Below are positions 1 through 7,900 of a stretch of DNA of 64,000 nt, piece after piece. A program made the translations under genes and the position numbers. Each line of letters opens with the position of its first letter. Positions within the stretch are counted from its first letter, which is position 1. Origin of the DNA: Thauera sp. 2A1 (GTDB lineage: Bacteria; Pseudomonadota; Gammaproteobacteria; Burkholderiales; Rhodocyclaceae); assembly GCF_009469595.2 (NCBI RefSeq), contig NZ_SSXV01000009.1:1-64000 (forward strand). Direction: 5' to 3'. The notes below the pieces were generated by a model. That model ran no database searches, was not told the DNA's origin, and saw only the letters and a program-made list of their open reading frames with translations.

Positions 1-281
1 CCATGAGGATCTCCCCGGGTATGACGCACCCACCTTCACACTTATGCCTGTCGGATATACGTCACAGCGCTCCGTGCAAGTTTCGGGCTTTGACGATATT
101 CGCCGCCTTACCCCGCTGTGCCGCCTCGTATCCGCTTCCTGTTCGTCAGGCCAGCGCTTTGCCTTCGGCTTCCTCCAGATTCGCAGTTACCCGCGACACC
201 CTTGCCGTTCCGCTAACTCTTCCCCTTGCCGGGCGAGTAGAGGACTTTCACCTCCAAGTGAGTGCGCCCTGCCGGGCGCAC
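1..281 (-). mobile_element. Group II intron, 5' portion (cut by the window edge)
   Basis: Read on the minus strand, position 281 begins GTGCGCCCGGC, which fits the GUGYG 5' end of group II introns, and is followed by a GGAGGTGAAAGTCCTC hairpin and other domain-I-like helices. The intron would extend leftwards out of the window, so its catalytic domain V and any reverse transcriptase/maturase gene are not visible. Its first base sits directly after the T-tract of the dksA terminator, in the same orientation as dksA, which is the insertion preference of class C (IIC) introns. The reading frames across this stretch are the spurious type often annotated over intron RNA. Assignment to class C is inferred from the insertion site. 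Confidence 0.72.
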
Positions 282-310
282 AAAAACAAAAGGGACGCCG
301 CGGCGTCCCT
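282..310 (-). terminator. Rho-independent terminator of dksA
   Basis: On the minus strand a perfect GC-rich palindrome (292-309, GGGACGCCG paired with CGGCGTCCC) is followed by TTTTGTTTTT at 291-282. It lies 24 bases after the dksA stop. The group II intron starts at the next base, 281. Confidence 0.9.
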
Positions 311-333
311 TTCTTGTCGGTGAAGTCGTTCGC

Positions 334-759
334 TTACTTGGCGACCTGGCGCTCGCGCATCTCTTCCAGTGTCTTGCAGTCGATGCACATGGTCGCGGTC
401 GGGCGCGCTTCCAGGCGCTTCAGGCCGATCTCCACGCCGCAACTGTCGCAATAGCCATATTCGCCTGCGTCGATGCGACCGAGCGCCTCGTCGATCTTCT
501 TGATCAGCTTGCGCTCGCGGTCGCGGTTGCGCAGCTCCAGTGCGATGTCGGACTCCTGGCTGGCGCGGTCGTTGGGGTCGGCGAACACGGTGGCCTCGTC
601 CTGCATGGTATGCACCGTGCGCTCGATATCCTCCATCAGCTCGCTCTTGAGCGTGCCCAGGATCTCGCGGAAGTGGGCCATCTGCTTCTCGCTCATGTAC
701 TCCTCGCCAGCGGCGGGGACGTACGGCGGGAATTGCTTGTGCAGGGTATCTTCAGCCAT
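334..759 (-). CDS. dksA: RNA polymerase-binding transcription factor DksA
   Basis: DksA binds the secondary channel of RNA polymerase and, with ppGpp, represses stable-RNA promoters and activates amino-acid biosynthesis promoters. The 141-residue protein has the family's usual length. It shows the coiled-coil tip acidic motif (D61-P-N-D64-R-A), the conserved [15 protein letters not shown] helix, and a C4 zinc finger (C104, C107, C125, C128). The ATG at 759 is chosen over an in-frame upstream start because a GGAAG ribosome site lies about 8 bases before it and homologues begin here. The gene is monocistronic, with its own promoter and terminator. A tRNA operon, a typical DksA target class, lies just upstream on the same strand. 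Confidence 0.97.
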   Translation of the reverse strand: MAEDTLHKQFPPYVPAAGEEYMSEKQMAHFREILGTLKSELMEDIERTVHTMQDEATVFADPNDRASQESDIALELRNRDRERKLIKKIDEALGRIDAGEYGYCDSCGVEIGLKRLEARPTATMCIDCKTLEEMRERQVAK

Positions 760-798
760 GAATCGACTTCCGTAGGTAAGTGATTGGATCAAGCGGAC

Positions 799-827
799 TT
801 AATAGCAGAATCACGACGCGCCAGCAA
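799..827 (-). promoter_or_regulatory. Probable sigma-70 promoter of dksA
   Basis: On the minus strand, TTGCTG (827-822) is separated by 17 bases from TATTAA (804-799). A TGC just before the -10 gives an extended -10. The hexamers end 40 bases before the dksA ATG. This is read from sequence only. Confidence 0.55.
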
Positions 828-896
828 GCGAGCCGTGGAAGCTGCGGCGCAGCCGTGCGTGTTCGCGTTCGGCAAGGCGCTGATGCAGGCTGAGTC

Positions 897-927
897 GCAA
901 AAAACAAAAACCGCCACGCGGGCGGTT
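897..927 (-). terminator. Rho-independent terminator of the tRNA operon
   Basis: On the minus strand AACCGCC (927-921) and GGCGGTT (915-909) form a hairpin with a 5-base loop, followed by a TTTTTGTTTTTT tract. It lies about 16 bases after the 3' end of tRNA-His. Confidence 0.88.
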
Positions 928-942
928 CTTGTCATGAAAATC

Positions 943-1019
943 TGGGGCGACATACCGGAATCGAACCGGTGACACCTGGAGCCACAATCCAGTGCTCTAC
1001 CAACTGAGCTAATGCCGCC
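943..1019 (-). tRNA. tRNA-His (GTG anticodon)
   Basis: A full cloverleaf can be folded on the minus strand. The acceptor stem GCGGCAT pairs with ATGTCGC (one G-U pair), with the extra G-1 at 1019 opposite discriminator C73, the hallmark of tRNA-His. The anticodon loop is TTGTGGC, the T-loop is TTCGATT, and the encoded CCA is at 945-943. It is the last gene of the Pro-Arg-His operon. Confidence 0.96.
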
Positions 1020-1063
1020 ACTACTACCGGACTCCGGGAAACCCGTCGTCCAAAAACTTGTCC

Positions 1064-1140
1064 TGGCCTGCCCGGCAGGGATCGAACCTGCAACCCCCAG
1101 CTTAGAAGGCTGGTGCTCTATCCAGTTGAGCTACGGACAG
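1064..1140 (-). tRNA. tRNA-Arg (TCT anticodon)
   Basis: On the minus strand the acceptor stem CTGTCCG pairs with CGGGCAG (one G-U pair). The anticodon stem-loop CCAGC-CTTCTAA-GCTGG gives anticodon TCT, which reads AGA/AGG codons. The CCA end is encoded. It is the middle gene of the tRNA operon. Confidence 0.96.
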
Positions 1141-1167
1141 ATTCCCGCGGGCAATCGGAGTGTGAGC

Positions 1168-1244
1168 TGGTCGGGGTGGAGGGATTCGAACCCCCGACAT
1201 CTTGCTCCCAAAGCAAGCGCGCTACCGGACTGCGCTACACCCCG
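1168..1244 (-). tRNA. tRNA-Pro (TGG anticodon)
   Basis: On the minus strand the acceptor stem CGGGGTG pairs with CACCCCG. The anticodon stem-loop CTTGC-TTTGGGA-GCAAG gives anticodon TGG. The T-loop is TTCGAAT and CCA is encoded at 1170-1168. It is the first gene of the tRNA operon, 10 bases downstream of the promoter -10 hexamer. Confidence 0.97.
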
Positions 1245-1254
1245 AGAGCCGCGC

Positions 1255-1283
1255 ACTATATAGATCTCCGCCCAATACGTCAA
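1255..1283 (-). promoter_or_regulatory. Strong sigma-70 promoter of the tRNA operon
   Basis: On the minus strand, TTGACG (1283-1278) and TATAGT (1260-1255) are separated by exactly 17 bases, followed by a GC-rich GCGCGGC discriminator typical of stringently controlled stable-RNA promoters. The -35 element overlaps the stop codon of the upstream membrane-protein gene (1282-1280). Confidence 0.85.
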
Positions 1284-2590
1284 ACATATTTTTTGCCTTC
1301 TGCGGCGGCAGCCGGATTCCATCGCCCGCCAGCCTTCTGCCAGGCGAGCACGATGCGGGCGAGGTTGCCGAGAAGCCAGCCGAATTCGAGCATGATGGCA
1401 GCACCCGCTGCGTAGGACAGCAGCGGCAGGAACACCGAGCCCAGCAGCAACGCCAGTGCGGCGGCGTGAGTGATGAGCTGCCGCCGAACCGGCAGGTCGG
1501 GGGACAGTTTCTTCACGTTGGGTGCCTTTATCCTGGCCTGGGTCAGATGCAGCCAGGCGAGGAAGGGCACGATCTTGTAGAGCATTGCGCTGATGGCACC
1601 GACGAAGCCGCCATGCAGGATCAGGATGCCGGCCAGCAAGGGCAGGGCGTCCGCTTCGGTGACGAGGGAAGCCAGTATTGCGACCGCGCCGGCGATGATC
1701 GAGGCCATCGCAAGCCTGAAGGCGAGAAAGGACGCATCCGGCGTGCTGCGGCGGGAACGCGCCTGCAGGCGCAAGGTCGTCGCGCCGAAGCCGATCGCCA
1801 GCGCGCACAGGAGGCCCGCCAGGGCGATGCCGATGCCGTGCAGAGAGGCGATTGCGGCCATCGACCACAAGGCCAGCAGGATCAGTACCGACGGCGCCCA
1901 GATGCGCGTCAGGCGTTGAGGATAGGCGGGGGTGATCTGGAACATCGGCACGATCACCCAACTGGTTGCCGCCACCAGCATTGCGCCCCAGCCCATCCAG
2001 GCCCATCCCGCATGAAGATTGACCAGCGCTGGCAGGTCGATCGGCAGCGACAGGCCACGGGCCAGCGTGGTCGCCAGGATGACGCCCAGCGCCGCGGTGA
2101 CCAGCAATCCGATGAGCGCGAGGCGCAGGTCGCGTGGCGTGTCACTGCGACCCCTTGCCGATGGGGCGCGGCGGAAGGCCAGGGCGGCCGCAAGGAGGAA
2201 AATGATCAGGCCGGCAGCGAGGAGGGCTGCGCCGGCTAGCGTCGCGCCTGGGTGCCCCTGCCACAGCCCCCAGCTCAGGCCGACGCTGCCGCCTGCCAGC
2301 AGCGGGTGGGTGAGGCGCGCGGTACGCAGCGGCGTGAGCAGCGTTGCGCCCGCGACCACTGGCAGGATCTGCATCAGCGCACCCAGCATCACCTGCAGCA
2401 TGATGCCGGTGGCAACAAGGTGCACTGCGCCGAGCGCTGCCGGCGACCAGCGGGAACCCAGCGCATTTCCGTCGATCAGCAGCAACGCGCCGGCGGCGAT
2501 GCCGAAGAGCGGCGCGGTCAGGAAGTAGCGCAGCGGTACCGAGAACGGCGGTGCGTCGTCATACGACAGGCCGGGGTTGGCACTGCTCAT
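1280..2590 (-). CDS. Polytopic membrane protein, NnrS/heme-copper-oxidase-like
   Basis: The 436-residue protein is almost entirely hydrophobic, with about 12 predicted membrane helices. Conserved-looking histidines sit inside or next to helices (AVHLVATG, VNLHAGWAWMGW, LHGGFVG, AWLHLT), as in NnrS and cytochrome-oxidase subunit I relatives that bind heme or metal. It is the third gene of an operon. Its ATG overlaps the stop of the DUF2249 gene (ATGA at 2590-2587), indicating translational coupling. The context of hemerythrin, DUF2249 and an FNR/Dnr-type box suggests a role in nitric oxide or low-oxygen metabolism. I cannot separate NnrS from other histidine-bearing membrane proteins of the group, so the exact function is open. 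Confidence 0.6.
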   Translation of the reverse strand: MSSANPGLSYDDAPPFSVPLRYFLTAPLFGIAAGALLLIDGNALGSRWSPAALGAVHLVATGIMLQVMLGALMQILPVVAGATLLTPLRTARLTHPLLAGGSVGLSWGLWQGHPGATLAGAALLAAGLIIFLLAAALAFRRAPSARGRSDTPRDLRLALIGLLVTAALGVILATTLARGLSLPIDLPALVNLHAGWAWMGWGAMLVAATSWVIVPMFQITPAYPQRLTRIWAPSVLILLALWSMAAIASLHGIGIALAGLLCALAIGFGATTLRLQARSRRSTPDASFLAFRLAMASIIAGAVAILASLVTEADALPLLAGILILHGGFVGAISAMLYKIVPFLAWLHLTQARIKAPNVKKLSPDLPVRRQLITHAAALALLLGSVFLPLLSYAAGAAIMLEFGWLLGNLARIVLAWQKAGGRWNPAAAAEGKKYV

Positions 2591-2805
2591 GGCCGAGTGA
2601 TGCGGATCTCGACCACCCCGTCATCCCGGACCGTCTCTTCGTGCCGATAGCCATCGCGGTCGAGGATGCGGAACAGGGGGTAGGGCATGCGATCGATCAA
2701 CAGCATCAGCTCGCCACCAGGAGCCAGATCTGCCAGCCCTTCCATTGCGCGCTCGAAAGGCTCCGGCGGCTCCAGGCCGCGCGCATCGACAAGGATCGTG
2801 CTCAT
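2587..2805 (-). CDS. DUF2249 domain protein
   Basis: This 72-residue protein consists of a single DUF2249 domain (DARGLEPPEPFERAM near the start, IDRMPYPLFRIL in the middle, ending VEIRITRP). DUF2249 is a TusA-like fold of unknown biochemical function that recurs beside hemerythrins and denitrification genes. The start at 2805 is chosen because it overlaps the hemerythrin stop by 4 bases (ATGA), and the gene's own stop overlaps the next start in the same way. The upstream part of the open frame is a shadow of the hemerythrin gene. It probably works with its two operon partners. Confidence 0.85.
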   Translation of the reverse strand: MSTILVDARGLEPPEPFERAMEGLADLAPGGELMLLIDRMPYPLFRILDRDGYRHEETVRDDGVVEIRITRP

Positions 2806-3257
2806 GCGGGCATCTTCCGCGTGATGCGCTGTCCGAGCGCCTCGGTCAACGCGTCGCGCTCGGTCGCCAGGCGCGCGTCGCACATCGGATAGAGGATGTT
2901 CTCTTCCTTCATGTTGTGCTGCTGCATCATGATCAGCAGGGTTTCCGCCTCGCCGGCGAAGTCGTCCGCATCGCGCCGGGCGAGGGCGTCCTTGAGGTTG
3001 GCGATGATGGAGCGCATGTCGGCATGTTCGCCGCGCATGACCTCGGTGGGGCCATGGGTCATGCCGGTGACGGCTTCGAAGCGCGGAAAGAGTTGTTCCT
3101 CTTCGGCACTGAAGTGCATCTCGAGCGCAGCGGCGAAGGCATTCACGGCCTTGGCGGCAGCGTCCCAGTCGCGGCGCGCGACGAGGCTCTCGGCGAGGGC
3201 GAATTCATGGTCGCAGTCGCGGTGGTCCTGGGTCATCAGGGAGGAAATCAGGCTCAT
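2802..3257 (-). CDS. Hemerythrin HHE domain protein
   Basis: The 151-residue cytoplasmic protein carries a four-helix hemerythrin-like domain with the expected di-iron ligand pattern: DHRDCDHEF early, HFSAEEEQLFPRF in the second helix, a GEHADM segment, and HNMKEENILYPMCD in the last helix. Such proteins bind oxygen or nitric oxide, or help repair or sense iron centres. The ATG at 3257 begins the conserved domain and follows an AGCTCCGG stretch with only a weak ribosome site. It is the first gene of a translationally coupled three-gene operon and has an FNR/Dnr-type box about 55 bases upstream. Confidence 0.9.
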   Translation of the reverse strand: MSLISSLMTQDHRDCDHEFALAESLVARRDWDAAAKAVNAFAAALEMHFSAEEEQLFPRFEAVTGMTHGPTEVMRGEHADMRSIIANLKDALARRDADDFAGEAETLLIMMQQHNMKEENILYPMCDARLATERDALTEALGQRITRKMPA

Positions 3258-3281
3258 GTGCAGCTCCGGTCGGGGTGTTGG

Positions 3282-3325
3282 AGTATTTTCTCCGGGCAAT
3301 CCCCGGCGGCATTGATACGAGTCAA
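3282..3325 (-). promoter_or_regulatory. FNR/Dnr-type box and -10 of the hemerythrin operon
   Basis: On the minus strand, TTGAC-TCGT-ATCAA (3325-3312) differs at one position from the FNR/Dnr consensus TTGAT-N4-ATCAA. An AATACT -10-like element at 3287-3282 begins 24 bases after the box, close to the class II activator geometry. The box is a near-palindrome and lies about 104 bases before the divergent MFS gene, so it might act on both. Confidence 0.7.
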
Positions 3326-3428
3326 GTCGGCCAGTGCGGATGCCCGACGTGCTTCGCAAATGCAGCCGGCCTGGAAGTCCGATGGGCCGAACGGGCACAA
3401 TGCAGCTCCCGCAGCGAATCGAGACGGC

Positions 3429-4703
3429 ATGGCACTTCCACCCCTTCCGCGCGCCGGGCTGAGGATCTTCCTGCCCTTTGCCCTCGGCTATTTCCTGTCC
3501 TACCTGCTGCGCACGGTCAACGCCGTGATCTCTCCGGTGCTGACGGGGGAACTGGGGCTTTCCGCCGCGGATCTCGGCCTGCTCACCAGCACCTATTTCC
3601 TTGCCTTCGGGCTGGCGCAGATCCCGGTCGGTGTTGCGCTTGACCGTCTTGGCCCGCGGCGCGTGGAGGGCACGCTGCTGCTCGTCACCGCGTTCGGCGC
3701 GGCCAGCTTTGCGCTGGGCGATTCGCTGGCTGCGCTCGGGCTTGCGCGCGCGCTCATCGGCCTGGGCGTGTCGGCTTGCCTGATGGCGGCCTTGAGCGGA
3801 TTCACGCGCTGGTATCCGCGCGAGCGACAGAGCTCGATGACCGGTTTCATCATGTCCGCAGGGGCGGTGGGCGCGCTCACGGCCAGCGTGCCGGTGGAGG
3901 CGGCGCTGCCGCTGATGGGCTGGCGCGCCGTGTTCTGGATCGTCGCCGGGGTTGCGCTCGCTGCTTCCGTGCTGATCTTCCGCCTGCTGCCCGACGACGC
4001 CGGCCCCGGCGGGCGCGAGTCGGCGGGCGAGGCGCTCAGGCTGGTCGCGGGGATCTACCTGTCGCCGCAGTTCCTGCGCTTCGCGGGGTCATCGCTGTGC
4101 TTCGTCGGCGGCTTCATGGCGCTGCAGAGCCTGTGGGCGGTGCCCTGGCTGATGAACGTCAATCGCCTGGACATCGGCCACGCGGCGCGCATTCTGGTGC
4201 TGCTCAACCTCGGCATGCTGGGCGGCCAGCTCTCCATCGGCCTGCTCGGCACCTCGCTTGCGCGCAGGGGGGTGACGCCGCTCAATCTGATGCAGATTGG
4301 CTATTGCCTGGTGCTGTTCGTCGAGCTGCTCATCCTGTTCGATGGCGGCCCGCCCGCAGTACTGTGGTTCCTGCTCGGCCTGCTGTCGGCGGTGAATTCG
4401 CAGACCTATCTCGCCAGCGCGACACATTTCCCGCGCACGCTGTTCGGCCGCGTCAGCACGGCGACCAACCTGATGGCCTTCGCGGGTGCGTTCCTCATGC
4501 AGTGGGGCATGGGGCTCACGCTGGATGCGCTCAAGGATGCGGGCTACGCGATGGATACGGCGCTGCAGTGCGTCTTCGCGGGCCTCATTGCGCTGCAGGG
4601 GCTGGCGATCCTGCCCTTGTTGCGGGAAGCCAGGCTATCGTTCCGGCGCAGCGGCGAGAGCCCGGTGCCCGCCGCGAGTCGCCGTGATCCGCGCGATGGT
4701 TGA
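3429..4703 (+). CDS. Major facilitator superfamily transporter
   Basis: The 424-residue inner-membrane protein has about 12 hydrophobic segments in two halves. The cytoplasmic loop signature between helices 2 and 3 is visible (G-V-A-L-D-R-L-G-P-R-R). The first helix reads LPFALGYFLSYLLRTVNAV, a form common in NarK-unlike, nitrate-unrelated MFS permeases, so the substrate cannot be named. The ATG at 3429 is taken as the start. The open frame continues upstream, but that part is antisense to the hemerythrin gene. It is divergent from the hemerythrin operon and may share its control region. About 250 bases without a clear gene follow it. Confidence 0.82.
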   Translation: MALPPLPRAGLRIFLPFALGYFLSYLLRTVNAVISPVLTGELGLSAADLGLLTSTYFLAFGLAQIPVGVALDRLGPRRVEGTLLLVTAFGAASFALGDSLAALGLARALIGLGVSACLMAALSGFTRWYPRERQSSMTGFIMSAGAVGALTASVPVEAALPLMGWRAVFWIVAGVALAASVLIFRLLPDDAGPGGRESAGEALRLVAGIYLSPQFLRFAGSSLCFVGGFMALQSLWAVPWLMNVNRLDIGHAARILVLLNLGMLGGQLSIGLLGTSLARRGVTPLNLMQIGYCLVLFVELLILFDGGPPAVLWFLLGLLSAVNSQTYLASATHFPRTLFGRVSTATNLMAFAGAFLMQWGMGLTLDALKDAGYAMDTALQCVFAGLIALQGLAILPLLREARLSFRRSGESPVPAASRRDPRDG

Positions 4704-4956
4704 GGGCGCGCCGTTCGCGCCTGCGCCGCCCCGGCGCGGCCCAGGACCGATAGAATCGCGCGCTTTGCGACGGTCGATCGCGTCGGCGATCGAAACGGGC
4801 GTCGCGAGGGGACGCCGCCCTGCACCCCGGACAGGTACCGGCAGTTGCGAAAGCGGCGCAAAATATGCCCCGCGTCGCGTCAGGGCGGTGGCTGCCGTCC
4901 GTCCATGGCGCGCAGGCATGAAACAATGAAGAAGAGCGAGACCAGGGAGTGCCTTC

Positions 4957-7900
4957 ATGACTGAAACCACCACCAGTGCGGCTGCGCCGAGCGCCCTGCG
5001 ACGCTATGCACTCGCTGCGAAGTGGGTGGCGGGCGTGCTCGTCGCCGTGGCCGCGATCGGCTTCGGCGTGGTGCCGCCTGTGGCGAAACACTATGCGACG
5101 AAGATTGCCAGCGACGTGCTCGGGCGCGTGGTGAGCGTAGACGCGGTGCGCGTCAACCCCTTCGCATTGACGGCGGAACTGCACGGCGTACGCGTGATGG
5201 AAGCGGACGGCAGCACCGAGGCCCTGGGTTTCGACATGCTGCGCGTCAACGGCGAGCTGGAGTCCCTCGTCCGCGGTGGCGTCGTGCTGCACGAGGTGTC
5301 GCTCGACGGGCCGCGGGTGAATGTGGTGCTGCAGGACGGTGGGCGGAGCAACTGGCAGGACGTGCTCGACCGCCTCGCGGCGCAGCCGAAGAGCGAATCC
5401 AAGGGCCAGACGCTGTTCTCGATCGGCAACATCCACGTCGGCAACGGCCGCATCGCCGTCAATGACCAGCCGCGCGGCCTCAAGCACGAACTCAGCGGCA
5501 TCGAGCTCGGCGTGCCCTTCGTGTCCAACCTGCCGGTGAAGGTGGATGTCTTCATCGAACCCAAGTTCGCGGCGATGCTCGATGGCGACCCGATCGGGCT
5601 GAGCGCGCGCAGCAAGCCGTTCAAGGACACGCACGAAACCATCCTCGAGCTGGCGCTGAAGGAGTTCGATCTCGCGCCCTGGATGGCGTATCTGCCGTTC
5701 GAGCCCAGCTTCCGCCTGCCCTCCGGCCTGCTCACCACCAACCTGGAACTGGCTTTTGCGCAGCCGCCCGAAGCAGACGCCAAGCCGCTGGTGACGCTGC
5801 GCGGACAGGTGCAGGTGGAAAAGCTGGAAGTGCAGGACAAGACCGGCGCGCCGGCGGTGAAGGTGGCCGAGTTCGGACTGGAACTTGCCGACGTCGAGCC
5901 CTTCGCCAACAAGTGGCATTTCACCCGCCTGCGCCTGCACCAGCCGGAAATCGAGCTCGTGCGGCTCAAGGATGGAGGCATCAATCTGGCGACGCTGGCG
6001 CCGCCGCCGCCGAAGGACGCTGCCCAGAAAGCGCCGCAGGCCGATGAGGCCAAGCCGTCGCAGCCGGACTTCCTGCTGGCCGATGCGCGCATCCGCGAAG
6101 GCGTCGTGCGCTTCGAGGACCGCTCGCTGGCCGAGCCTTTCCGTGCCCGCGTCGAGGCGATCAACCTCGACATGCGCGACCTCGCCAACACCGGCGACAT
6201 GCCGGCCGAAATCCGGCTCGACTACGTCACCGACGGCGGCGAGAAGATCACGCACGAGGACAGGCTGAGCCTGGCTCCTTTCGTCTTCGAAGGCGCGGCC
6301 ACACTGGAAGCGATCAAGCCGGCGCGCTATGCAGCCTATGCTGCGGCGGCCTTGCCCGGCGGCGAGTTGCGCAGCGGCCAGCTCGACGGCTCGGTGCACT
6401 ACCGCGTCGCGCTGAGTGCTGACGGCAAGCCCGACGTCAAGGTCGGCAGCGACAACCTTTCGCTGCGCGATTTCGCGCTTGCGCTGAAGGGGCAGAAGGA
6501 GCCGGCGGTTCGCGTGCCGGAGCTCAACGTGAACAAGCTCGCGGTCGATGTCGGCGCACGCACCGTGAATCTGGCCGAGCTTGGCGTCAAGGGCGCTTCA
6601 GTGTCCGCCGTGCGCCTGAAGGACGGCCGCTTCGACCTACTCGGGCTCACCGGCGACAAGCCCAAGCCCAGCAGCGAGGGGCCGGATTGGGTGGTCAAGG
6701 TGGACAAGCTGGCGCTCGAGAACGCTGCCGTGCGGCTGGAGGATCGCACCGTGGCGAAACCCGTCGTCCTCGCGGTCGACGGGATCGGGCTGCAGCTCGA
6801 CAACGTGTCGACCGCCAAGGGGGCGACGACGCAGCTCAAGCTCGATTCGAGCATCAACAAGCGCGGCCGGCTCGGCGCCAGTGGTGCGGTGACGCTGGAG
6901 CCCCTGAAGGCCGACCTGAAGCTCGATCTGCGCAGCGTCGACCTGTTGCCGTTGCAGCCCTATGTGCTGGAAAAGACCAAGATCGCCATTTCGCGTGGCA
7001 ACCTCACCACGCGCGGCAGCCTCGACCTGAACACGGCGAAGAACGGTAGCCTGCTCGGGCGTTTCAGGGGCGACGTCGGCGTGGCCGACTTCGCTTCGAT
7101 CGACAAGCTCAATGCCACCGACTTCGTGCGCTGGCGCGCGCTCAACGTCGGCGGCATCGACCTCAAACTGCAGCCTTTTGCGCTCGACATCGACAAGGTC
7201 GCACTGAACGACTTCTATACCCGCCTGATCCTCGATGAAAACGGCCGCCTGAATCTGCGCGAGATCCGCGGTGATGGCAGCGAGGCCGAGCCGGAGGCGA
7301 AGGTCGGGAAGCCCGCCTCCGAGGCCCCTGTGGTGGCTGAAGGGCCGGCAGGCCTCGGTGCGCCGCAGGCGGCCTCGGGCACAGACAGCGGCCAGCGCAG
7401 CGCCGAGCTGCCGCCGCGCCGCGAACCGCCGCCGCCGATCCGTGTGGGCCGCATCGACGTCAAGGGCGGCAACGTCGCCTTCAGCGACCGCTTCATCCGC
7501 CCAAACTACAACGTCAACCTGACCGGCATGGCGGGCTCGCTCACCGGTCTTTCGTCCGACCCGACGACGATCGCGAAGCTGGACCTCAGCGGCAAGGTCG
7601 ACAACGCGGCGCCGGTCAAGGTCGTTGGCGAGCTCAACCCGTTCCGCCAGGACGCCCATCTCGACATCCTGGCGACGGTGAAGGACTTCGAGCTGACCGG
7701 GCTGTCGAGCTACTCGGGCAAGTACGTGGGTTACGGCATCGCCAAGGGCAAGCTGTCGGCCGAACTCAACTACAAGATCGAGGAGCGCAAGCTCACCGCG
7801 ACCAACCAGATCTTCCTCGACCAGCTCACCTTCGGCGACAAGGTCGACAGCCCCGACGCGCTGAAGCTTCCGGTGCAGCTCGCGGTGTCCTTGCTGAAGA

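Noticed and set aside
3-323. A conserved hypothetical protein on the plus strand
   Set aside because: The frame lies across the group II intron 5' region and the dksA terminator on the opposite strand; homologous annotations are probably over intron RNA.
2745-3428. N-terminal extension of the MFS transporter
   Set aside because: The extension is antisense to the hemerythrin gene and has no membrane segment; the transporter's first helix starts just after the ATG at 3429.
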